Source of the DNA: an uncultured Clostridium sp.
Lineage (GTDB): Bacteria > Bacillota > Clostridia > TANB77 > CAG-508
NCBI GenBank assembly: GCA_946008205.1
Contig: CAMGAZ010000132.1
Coordinates: forward strand, 1 to 5,025
DNA: 5,025 nt
Direction: 5' to 3'
The number at the start of each line of letters is the position of its first letter. Positions within the stretch are counted from its first letter, which is position 1. A model generated the notes under the pieces. That model was given only the letters and a program-made list of their open reading frames with translations, did not search any database and was not told the DNA's origin. Positions 1 through 4,222 of this stretch are shown here, piece after piece. The position numbers and the translations under genes are program-made.

Positions 1-159
1 CCTTAGAATGTCTCTGAGATTACAATGTCCGTCAAGAATATCTGGAGCATCTCTCATAAGTTCTTCAAGCAAGGCAGTATGCTCAATACTGTCAAGGATT
101 AATGAATTTATATCGGTAATCTCTGCATCTTTGGTATTCGGAAACTGAATTATCGCCAT
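1..159 (-). CDS. Hypothetical protein, N-terminal 53 residues (gene runs off the window)
   Basis: The frame is open from the ATG at 159 to the window edge and gives 53 residues beginning MAIIQFPNTKDAEITD. An AGGA ribosome binding site lies about 11 nt upstream and overlaps the end of the preceding gene, whose stop is at 167-169, so translation is probably coupled. The visible part is acidic and leucine/isoleucine-rich with no membrane segment, signal peptide or motif I recognise. An ATG at 170 is in another frame and gives only six codons, so 159 is the better start. It is the last visible gene of the downstream unit. Function unknown; I am fairly sure it is a real gene from its start context and uninterrupted frame. 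Confidence 0.7.
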   Translation of the reverse strand, partial: MAIIQFPNTKDAEITDINSLILDSIEHTALLEELMRDAPDILDGHCNLRDILR

Positions 160-166
160 AAATTTA

Positions 167-553
167 TCATTCCTTTTTATCTTTATTAATGTTTTTGATA
201 AGCAGATTTGGATGGTTATTAAGACTGTCTACGGTCTTGTTGATATAGTCTTTCCAGCAATAGCCACATGTCGTTCTTACGCAGTTATCTAGCTGTGAAT
301 CATAGTATTCTGCTTCATCGTCGCCAAGACCATAATTAAAAAAAGCGTCTGGACAACCATATTTTGCCAAGGCTGCGTATTCAGAAATAGGAATACGTTT
401 GCTACGTTTTCTTCTGCCAATAATATCTAAAACGATTTTGTTGACTTCCAGAATTCCTTGGCAACAATTTATTTTTTGTGCGCAAACCGCACTGGTAGCA
501 TTTATAAAATGCTCCAATGCGTCAAATTTGCTTGTAGTAATATTGTCAGTCAT
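167..553 (-). CDS. Hypothetical Cys-containing protein, possible zinc-binding C-terminal half
   Basis: The gene encodes a 128-residue soluble protein. It contains seven cysteines, including a late CVRTTCGYCW stretch (Cys91, Cys96, Cys99) preceded by a GCP motif around residues 66-68. A C-x2-C-W element after an upstream CP resembles small putative zinc-binding proteins that I associate with Gram-positive phages, but I cannot name a family. A basic RRKRSKR patch lies near residues 47-53 and could contact nucleic acid (inference). The only methionine is the first, and the start overlaps the end of the upstream gene by 8 bases (546-553). No clear Shine-Dalgarno site is seen, which fits coupled translation. 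The tail is Lys/Asn-rich (NINKDKKE). Function unknown. Confidence 0.75.
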   Translation of the reverse strand: MTDNITTSKFDALEHFINATSAVCAQKINCCQGILEVNKIVLDIIGRRKRSKRIPISEYAALAKYGCPDAFFNYGLGDDEAEYYDSQLDNCVRTTCGYCWKDYINKTVDSLNNHPNLLIKNINKDKKE

Positions 554-731
554 TACGTTTGGGCTCTAAATTCTTAGATTTGCTTCTTTGAAGAACAAAT
601 TTACTATACATAGATGAAAATTTCGGATTCTGTTTAAAATAGTCACCTAAGGTTGCAAGACCTTTTGGGGCTATTTTTTTATTTATTTTCTTTTTTTGAT
701 TAGGATTTTTGGTCTTTTTTGTTTCTGACAA
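546..731 (-). CDS. Small lysine-rich basic protein, TTG start
   Basis: This 61-residue protein begins (M)SETKKTKNPNQ and carries lysine-dense stretches at both ends around a less charged middle (GLATLGDYFKQNPKF). It has no membrane segment. The frame can be extended upstream to an ATG at 833, but that would overlap the preceding gene by 89 bases and has no support. The TTG at 731 sits 8 nt after AAGAAGGTG, an almost perfect match to the anti-Shine-Dalgarno complement, and leaves a 13-base gap after the upstream stop. The protein is strongly basic, so RNA, DNA or membrane-surface binding is possible, but no family is recognised. It overlaps the next gene by 8 bases, suggesting coupling. Confidence 0.65.
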   Translation of the reverse strand: MSETKKTKNPNQKKKINKKIAPKGLATLGDYFKQNPKFSSMYSKFVLQRSKSKNLEPKRND

Positions 732-737
732 ATTTTT

Positions 738-746
738 CACCTTCTT
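738..746 (-). promoter_or_regulatory. Strong ribosome binding site that fixes a TTG start
   Basis: The minus strand reads AAGAAGGTGA here, differing at one base from the ideal AAGGAGGTGA. Spacing from AGAAGG to the TTG at 731 is 8 nt. It overlaps the stop codon of the upstream 182-aa gene. This is the main reason to prefer the TTG over the distant ATG at 833. Confidence 0.7.
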
Positions 747-1293
747 AAATATTAATAGATTTGACTTCAAAAATATCAAGAATCTGACTACAGAGGTCAG
801 TATATTCTTGGCTTTTGAATTCAATATTGTCAATATCGCTCACAATATAAGCAAATTCATAGTCGCCATCCTGATTTTTGATCTTAACAAAAGGCGCAAA
901 CATTTTATTATTTACAAAAATCGAAAGCGCTCTGTTAATGCAGAATTCAGGAACAAAGAGAATATTATGTTCACCATCGCAAGATGCATAAGGCAGTTGT
1001 TCATCATTACTCTGACATGATAGTGAAGCAAGATATGAAGAATAAAACTGGTATAGATAATCTTTGGAGCTGATCTCAGAGCTGTCTTCTGTTTTTCTGA
1101 TCATACATAACAATTCTTTTTGTAATTTAAAGGTCTTATAAGGCTTTCCGTCTAAAGGAATCGTGTAAATATATTCAGGCAATATCTTAATGTTGCCACA
1201 TTCGTCTTTTTTAGATCTTTCTACAAGTTCAATATCCAAAGGAGACAAATCATAGTAAATGTCTTTATCATTAATTATATTGTTTGTTGTCAT
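745..1293 (-). CDS. Hypothetical protein, 182 aa
   Basis: This soluble, mildly acidic 182-residue protein starts MTTNNIINDKDIYYDLSP. An AAAGGAG ribosome binding site lies about 10 nt before the ATG at 1293. The sequence alternates hydrophobic and charged residues as in a globular alpha/beta fold, with seven scattered cysteines and no obvious metal-binding spacing. I see no transmembrane segment, signal peptide or known motif. It is preceded by a short 34-base gap after the membrane-protein gene and followed by the small basic gene, so it is part of the same transcript. Family not recognised. The complementary strand is also open over part of it (709-1020), but the minus-strand frame is longer and has the good ribosome binding site. 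Confidence 0.75.
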   Translation of the reverse strand: MTTNNIINDKDIYYDLSPLDIELVERSKKDECGNIKILPEYIYTIPLDGKPYKTFKLQKELLCMIRKTEDSSEISSKDYLYQFYSSYLASLSCQSNDEQLPYASCDGEHNILFVPEFCINRALSIFVNNKMFAPFVKIKNQDGDYEFAYIVSDIDNIEFKSQEYTDLCSQILDIFEVKSINI

Positions 1294-1327
1294 AACACAC
1301 AGACTCCTTTTTCTTGTCTAAAATAAA

Positions 1328-1582
1328 TCAGGCTATAGAAAAAACATACGTTGTAAAGCTGTATAATATAGCAAACGAGCAGATAGCCAAGAGTAGAATT
1401 CCGGTAACCATTACAACATGATATAAAATAAAATATTTGCCGTATGCAGCCTTAAGTTTTTCGTCATCCGGATTTAATTTTAATTTTGGTTCTACTCTGC
1501 GTTCACACATTTTACTTATTCCGTGAGAGATAAGCCATGTCGTGATTGCTATAGATAGCCAGATACCTATAAGCATGTTCAT
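1328..1582 (-). CDS. Small membrane protein with two or three predicted helices, 84 aa
   Basis: Hydrophobic segments lie at about residues 3-22 (LIGIWLSIAITTWLISHGI) and 51-75. The hydrophobic run continues nearly to the C-terminus, so a third short helix is possible. Between them is a charged loop of about 25 residues rich in Lys, Arg, Asp and Glu. The ATG at 1582 overlaps the TGA of the upstream gene as ATGA (1579-1582), and an AGAGG ribosome binding site lies about 10 nt upstream, inside that gene. The layout of short hydrophobic N-terminus, charged loop and second helix is generic; a holin, an immunity protein or a membrane anchor for a neighbour cannot be told apart from sequence alone. 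No family recognised. Confidence 0.75.
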   Translation of the reverse strand: MNMLIGIWLSIAITTWLISHGISKMCERRVEPKLKLNPDDEKLKAAYGKYFILYHVVMVTGILLLAICSFAILYSFTTYVFSIA

Positions 1583-2394
1583 TTTAAATTTTCCTCTTCT
1601 TTAACCAATTCATTTTCTTCCAGAACTTCTTCCGGAGCAAATTTAAAACTTGCTTTTTTAAATGCATAATGGGTCTTTGTAAGCTTACGGATAAGAGCGA
1701 CTCCGGTAACATCGCAATATTTACTATATGGAATTTCGTAAAAATCAATGTCTTCATCGCTGTCTTCATATCCTGTAAGCTGCCCGTTGTGGTATCTGAC
1801 AGAGAATAATGTCATTTTGTATGCTTCAGCAATAATAATAAAAGCACGATCATTTTTATCTGTGTTAATATTTTTACCGATAAAAGCCATTAGTGTTCCA
1901 TTGACATTAGACTCATTTGTACTTGCCTCAGGTTCAGTCCCTTCATAAACAAGATCTGTCAAAATATCTTCACGCGCCTTATTAATCTCACCAGGCTTCT
2001 TAAGATCATAATAAACCATTAAAGGCAAAAGCATATCTTTCAGATAATGATAACTGCTGCAGATGGCAGATTTTACAGGATTCATTCCCAATTCTTCTAT
2101 AAAGTAAGAATCCAGAGAAATTTCAGCGAATTCGATTTCTGGGTTAGTATACTTTAAACTGCCATCATAATCGTTTTTTATGACACAAGGAAACATTTCT
2201 GCACATGAGACAATAGTTTTTCTTGTTTTTGTTTCAGTATCTTTGTTTTTTCTGATAGTCACAGTCGCACCATTCATAGAAAAGGTTATTCTATTTTTAC
2301 CAACTTCGTAGCCTTCTATTTTATGCATGATGCTTAAACGGTTTTGGACTTCTCTTACAAAGTCCTGATAATTGTACAGTTGAATTTTTGCCAT
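1579..2394 (-). CDS. Hypothetical protein, 271 aa, first gene of the downstream unit
   Basis: This is the largest gene in the window. It starts MAKIQLYNYQDFVREVQNRL and ends in a strongly acidic tail (EEVLEENELVKEEENLK). The start at 2394 follows a GAGG ribosome binding site by about 10 nt. The N-terminal part (about residues 1-60) looks like alternating strands (RITFSMNGATVTIRKN); the middle and C-terminal parts look globular with no membrane segment. No enzymatic or nucleic-acid-binding motif is recognisable. It lies directly behind two tandem promoter candidates (2593-2621 and 2470-2498) and is therefore the promoter-proximal gene of an operon continuing to the window edge. A second frame open at 1584-1769 is a shadow. 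Real gene with high confidence; function unknown. Confidence 0.85.
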   Translation of the reverse strand: MAKIQLYNYQDFVREVQNRLSIMHKIEGYEVGKNRITFSMNGATVTIRKNKDTETKTRKTIVSCAEMFPCVIKNDYDGSLKYTNPEIEFAEISLDSYFIEELGMNPVKSAICSSYHYLKDMLLPLMVYYDLKKPGEINKAREDILTDLVYEGTEPEASTNESNVNGTLMAFIGKNINTDKNDRAFIIIAEAYKMTLFSVRYHNGQLTGYEDSDEDIDFYEIPYSKYCDVTGVALIRKLTKTHYAFKKASFKFAPEEVLEENELVKEEENLK

Positions 2395-2586
2395 ACTAAA
2401 TCTAAAATATCCTCAATAAAATATAATTTTAGAAATAACAGGCCTTTCAATATTTAATTTTTCACAATAACTATACCACAATATTAGGTTAAACGCAATA
2501 GAAAAAATAAAATAAGCAAGATTAAATGATAAGAGTTATAGCACGTTATAATATATGATTCAACTTACTCCTATCTATTTGTTCTT
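2395..2586 (-). other. Long 5' leader of the 271-aa gene, no convincing gene inside
   Basis: If transcription starts at the strong promoter, the leader is about 190 nt; from the second promoter it is about 70 nt. It is very AT-rich. Only tiny frames occur, for example a six-codon TTG frame after an AGGAG with spacing of just 4 nt near 2550. An A/T-only hairpin (TAAAAT, loop of three, ATTTTA at 2417-2431) abuts the ribosome binding site at 2411-2416; its predicted strength is low. I recognise no riboswitch class. Confidence 0.4.
2470..2498 (-). promoter_or_regulatory. Second sigma-A-like promoter candidate (extended -10)
   Basis: Reading the minus strand, TTGCGT (2493-2498) is followed after exactly 17 bases by TATAGT (2470-2475). 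TGG precedes the hexamer, giving the TGn extended -10 element common in Gram-positive promoters. The start would be near 2463, about 70 nt before the 271-aa gene. The -35 matches 4 of 6 consensus bases. In sequence this AT-rich, chance matches occur, but spacing and the extended -10 make it credible. Confidence 0.5.
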
Positions 2587-2592
2587 GACTTA

Positions 2593-2621
2593 ATTATAGT
2601 ACAATATATGTTCGCCGTCAA
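2593..2621 (-). promoter_or_regulatory. Strong sigma-A-like promoter for the downstream unit
   Basis: On the minus strand, TTGACG (2616-2621) and a perfect TATAAT (2593-2598) are separated by exactly 17 bases. The predicted start is near 2586. It begins six bases after the T-tract of the candidate terminator of the upstream unit, a typical arrangement of two independent transcription units. Eleven of twelve hexamer bases match the housekeeping consensus, so this should be a strong promoter in a Gram-positive host. Confidence 0.75.
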
Positions 2622-2626
2622 TAGTT

Positions 2627-2680
2627 AAAAATAAAAATCTTTTCGCTTTATGCTTTATGGGCGATCTTCAGCTGAAAAGA
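2627..2680 (-). terminator. Candidate intrinsic terminator of the upstream unit
   Basis: On the minus strand, TCTTTTCAGC (2671-2680) can pair with GCGAAAAGA (2638-2646) as about 9 base pairs with one bulged A. A tract TTTTTATTTTT follows directly (2627-2637). The loop is long, about 24 nt, and contains the stop of the tiny membrane-protein gene, so the hairpin is not ideal. Its position just before a strong promoter supports it. The palindrome TTCAGCTGAA (2668-2677) within the left arm could form a competing structure. Confidence 0.4.
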
Positions 2681-2735
2681 ACCAATGTAGTGCAACACCA
2701 AAAAGAATAGTGGCTACAAGAATTACAATAAGCAT
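2655..2735 (-). CDS. Tiny single-helix membrane protein (26 aa from ATG, or 35-36 aa if an ATA start is used)
   Basis: From the ATG at 2735 the frame gives 26 residues: a hydrophobic helix (LIVILVATILFGVALHWFF) followed by a short polar tail ending SAEDRP. No ribosome binding site precedes this ATG. A good AAAGGA (2770-2775) instead points to a codon ATA at 2765 in the same frame, immediately after a stop. That would add DFIFNSTDI to the N-terminus. ATA is a rare start, so either the gene uses it, its ATG has mutated, or the short form is made. It is the last gene before the candidate terminator. Its size and single helix resemble the 39-aa protein encoded just upstream. Too short to assign a function. 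Confidence 0.4.
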   Translation of the reverse strand: MLIVILVATILFGVALHWFFSAEDRP

Positions 2736-2850
2736 AATGTCGGTAGAATTAAATATAAAATCTATTTATTCCTTTCAAAAATGTGAATATAAGAAAAAAG
2801 TATGGTAATTTCTTATTTTTTATTTGACATCATAAAAAATTATGAGTCGA

Positions 2851-2914
2851 TATCAGTTCTTCCAATATGTTTCAAACGAATCAGATTTAGAACTTATATT
2901 GGAAGAAATTGATA
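2851..2914. repeat. Long imperfect inverted repeat over the end of the 39-aa gene
   Basis: The arm TATCAGTTCTTCCAATAT (2851-2868) is matched in inverted orientation by ATATTGGAAGAAATTGATA (2896-2914). This gives 11 plus 5 paired bases around a small internal mismatch, with a 27-nt loop. The stop of the 39-aa minus-strand gene (2887-2889) lies in the loop. A second, A/T hairpin follows at 2826-2848. No continuous T-tract follows the big stem, so it is not a textbook terminator. It could be an RNA-processing, stability or attenuation element, or a duplicated protein-binding site. Confidence 0.55.
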
Positions 2915-3006
2915 CCAAAAAACCAGTCCCAGGCGCATACTATCAGTATAATCAGTACTAGGATTGTAATACCGAAATACTTTAAAAATCTTTGAAATTT
3001 ACTCAT
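2887..3006 (-). CDS. Small single-helix membrane protein, 39 aa
   Basis: The ATG at 3006 overlaps the TGA of the upstream 109-aa gene as ATGA (3003-3006), and the frame runs to TAA at 2887-2889. The protein starts MSKFQRFLKYF, a short basic amphipathic stretch. A strongly hydrophobic helix at about residues 11-30 (GITILVLIILIVCAW) follows, then an aromatic tail ending FFQYKF. The positive N-terminus suggests the N-end stays in the cytoplasm. Only a weak ribosome binding site is present, so translation probably depends on coupling to the upstream gene. The opposite strand also holds a 39-codon frame (2842-2961) without a ribosome binding site. I prefer the minus-strand frame because of the ATGA junction, the clean helix and the common gene orientation. 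Function unknown. Confidence 0.6.
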   Translation of the reverse strand: MSKFQRFLKYFGITILVLIILIVCAWDWFFGINFFQYKF

Positions 3007-3332
3007 AAAGTTACCAGCTGAATAGTTTTTTCGTCGATTTCGCAGAAACGAAGATCATATTTTAAATTGGCATAATCGGTCCATACCTGATAAACAAGAT
3101 AATGATGAATGTGTTCTTCAATTTCAAATTTGTTTAGATTGTCGCATGGTTGGTCCAACAGGGTAAAATAATAACCTTCACGATATTCGTCGCTATTTAA
3201 AAGTCGCGCCCGAATTTTATTTTTAAAACTGGAATTCATTTTAGCAGTGCCAAATTTAAGCAGCACTTTCTTTGTTGTTTTCTTCAGTTCTTTTTCTTTC
3301 GGGAAGATTTTGTCTATCAGTTTTTCTAACAT
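3003..3332 (-). CDS. Hypothetical protein, 109 aa, basic N-terminus
   Basis: The first 40 residues are rich in lysine (MLEKLIDKIFPKEKELKKTT); the remainder looks like a compact globular domain rich in aromatics, containing EEHIHHYLVYQVW around residues 72-84. No membrane segment or known motif is seen. The ATG at 3332 has a GAGGAG ribosome binding site about 10 nt upstream. This start makes the gene overlap the end of the 187-aa gene by 77 bases. An internal ATG at 3239 would remove the overlap but has no ribosome binding site, so I keep the longer form. It is followed by the 39-aa membrane protein with an ATGA overlap. Family not recognised. Confidence 0.7.
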   Translation of the reverse strand: MLEKLIDKIFPKEKELKKTTKKVLLKFGTAKMNSSFKNKIRARLLNSDEYREGYYFTLLDQPCDNLNKFEIEEHIHHYLVYQVWTDYANLKYDLRFCEIDEKTIQLVTL

Positions 3333-3819
3333 TAATTAAAGTCTCCTCTAATATTTTACGATAATAATTATGGTCGCCATCATGAATTGTTCTGTCACAT
3401 ACATAGTCAATTTCTACATGATCACAGAATAAGAATTTTTTGTAGTATTTAAGCTTCCTTTTTGTTGGCATAGATAAGCTTCGATACAATTTATCAAAGT
3501 ATTTTATATTATTACAATTTTTTACGAGAACGCTTTCAGGATTTTTATCAAACCAGGCACGTTCCTGAGCATATCTGATCCAAGGTATACCATACCAGAC
3601 AGCTCTGGACAATTTGCCTCTTCTTGAAGCCTTATCATGAATAATACATTTATTTCCTAATGCAAGATTCATAAGCAAATCATTGTCAAGATCCATTAAG
3701 ACCTCTTCAAAATGATTTTGTTCAAGATGAGTAGATTGAATTCTAATGAATCTGCAATTATCGAGCTTATCAATATCTTCTATGCCATTTGTAAGATTAA
3801 CATAATGAATAGAGTTCAT
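3256..3819 (-). CDS. Conserved-looking uncharacterised protein, 187 aa
   Basis: The protein starts MNSIHYVNLTNGIEDIDKL. It has a distinctive core: RIQSTHLEQ (residues 26-34), LDNDLLMNLALGN (44-56), and RAVWYGIPWIRYA (72-84), then a Lys/Tyr-rich region and a charged tail. The pattern VNLTNGI, RIQST..E, DLD..LLM.LALG, WxGIPWI recalls an uncharacterised family I associate with Clostridia genomes and their phages. That is from memory and no function is known to me. The frame extends upstream to 3951, but the ATG at 3819 has a perfect AGGAGG 9 nt before it and overlaps the zinc-ribbon gene by only 23 bases. No membrane segment is present. The final 25 residues share DNA with the start of the next gene. 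Confidence 0.8.
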   Translation of the reverse strand: MNSIHYVNLTNGIEDIDKLDNCRFIRIQSTHLEQNHFEEVLMDLDNDLLMNLALGNKCIIHDKASRRGKLSRAVWYGIPWIRYAQERAWFDKNPESVLVKNCNNIKYFDKLYRSLSMPTKRKLKYYKKFLFCDHVEIDYVCDRTIHDGDHNYYRKILEETLINVRKTDRQNLPERKRTEENNKESAA

Positions 3820-4030
3820 TAGAATAAGCCTCCTCATTGTTTTTCCACACATTACGAGTGAGAACGTCATTGACGGCCTCTTCTTTTGATTCAAAATAAT
3901 CTGATTCAAAATTGCATAATGGACATTGGAGCTGATACCAGGTATGGCCATTACCTTCCTGGTCTACTTCAAAGCCTTTGACATAAATCATTTTCCCCTT
4001 GCAAATGGGACAACAGTTTTCTTTCTTCAT
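3797..4030 (-). CDS. Small zinc-ribbon protein, Lar-like restriction-alleviation family (tentative)
   Basis: This 77-residue protein has two CxxC knuckles: CPIC at residues 7-10 and CPLC at 36-39. The second is followed by FESDYFESKEEAVNDVLTRN. A paired zinc ribbon ending in a segment like 'S-x-E-E-A-(I/V)-x-x-W/V-x-x-R' is the hallmark of Lar-type proteins, which in enterobacterial prophages alleviate type I restriction by modulating the host enzyme; similar short proteins are common in phages of many hosts. The usual W-N-x-R ending is altered here, so the assignment is tentative and a generic zinc-ribbon protein is the alternative. A TAA lies directly before the ATG at 4030, so no longer form exists. 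A weak GGAA lies 7 nt upstream. The C-terminus overlaps the 187-aa gene by 23 bases. Confidence 0.7.
   Translation of the reverse strand: MKKENCCPICKGKMIYVKGFEVDQEGNGHTWYQLQCPLCNFESDYFESKEEAVNDVLTRNVWKNNEEAYSNELYSLC
3829..3834 (-). promoter_or_regulatory. Perfect ribosome binding site fixing the start of the 187-aa gene
   Basis: The minus strand reads AGGAGG 9 nt before the ATG at 3819, within the coding sequence of the zinc-ribbon gene. It rules out the longer frame that begins at 3951. Confidence 0.75.
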
Positions 4031-4054
4031 TTATTTATTCCATAAATTTCCTTT

Positions 4055-4222
4055 CTAACAACAATATACAAAATAGACAATGATTATAGAAATGACAATG
4101 ACCAGCATGATCATAAACATTATTAAAACTGTCGGGTCATTGTCAACTTTCCATAACGAATAAGTAAAGTAAGCCAGTCCACACAATATAAAAATATCGG
4201 ACCAAAAATTAGCCAAGGTCAT
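4055..4222 (-). CDS. Small two-helix membrane protein, 55 aa
   Basis: The protein starts MTLANFWSDIF. Helices are expected at about residues 8-24 (DIFILCGLAYFTYSLW) and 31-53, the second almost entirely Ile, Val, Leu and Met. A short acidic turn (KVDNDP) separates them, and the protein ends in CC. The frame is open upstream to 4327. The ATG at 4222 has GGAG 7 nt before it (4230-4233) and overlaps the end of the NADAR gene by only 14 bases, so this is the sensible start. A helical hairpin of this size is compatible with a holin-like protein, a small inhibitor of a host membrane complex, or a toxin; nothing chooses between them. Confidence 0.65.
   Translation of the reverse strand: MTLANFWSDIFILCGLAYFTYSLWKVDNDPTVLIMFMIMLVIVISIIIVYFVYCC

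Noticed and set aside
732..833. N-terminal extension of the 61-aa basic protein to an ATG
   Set aside because: It would overlap the 182-aa gene by 89 bases and lacks a ribosome binding site; the TTG at 731 has an excellent one.
709..1020. Plus-strand frame of 103 codons
   Set aside because: It lies antisense to the 182-aa and 61-aa genes, has no ribosome binding site and runs against the orientation of all supported genes.
1584..1769. Minus-strand frame of 61 codons
   Set aside because: Out-of-frame shadow inside the 271-aa gene, which has the better start and length.
1748..1948. Plus-strand frame of 66 codons
   Set aside because: Shadow of the 271-aa gene; low-complexity serine-rich translation and no ribosome binding site.
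2601..2616. LexA/SOS-like box between -35 and -10 of the strong promoter
   Set aside because: One half-site CGAAC is perfect, but the other half matches the Gram-positive consensus poorly, so SOS control is not supported.
2668..2677. Perfect 10-base palindrome TTCAGCTGAA as an operator
   Set aside because: It falls inside the 26-aa coding frame and the terminator arm; a single short palindrome with no promoter next to it is not enough.
3820..3951. N-terminal extension of the 187-aa gene
   Set aside because: It overlaps the zinc-ribbon gene fully in another frame, while a perfect AGGAGG precedes the ATG at 3819.
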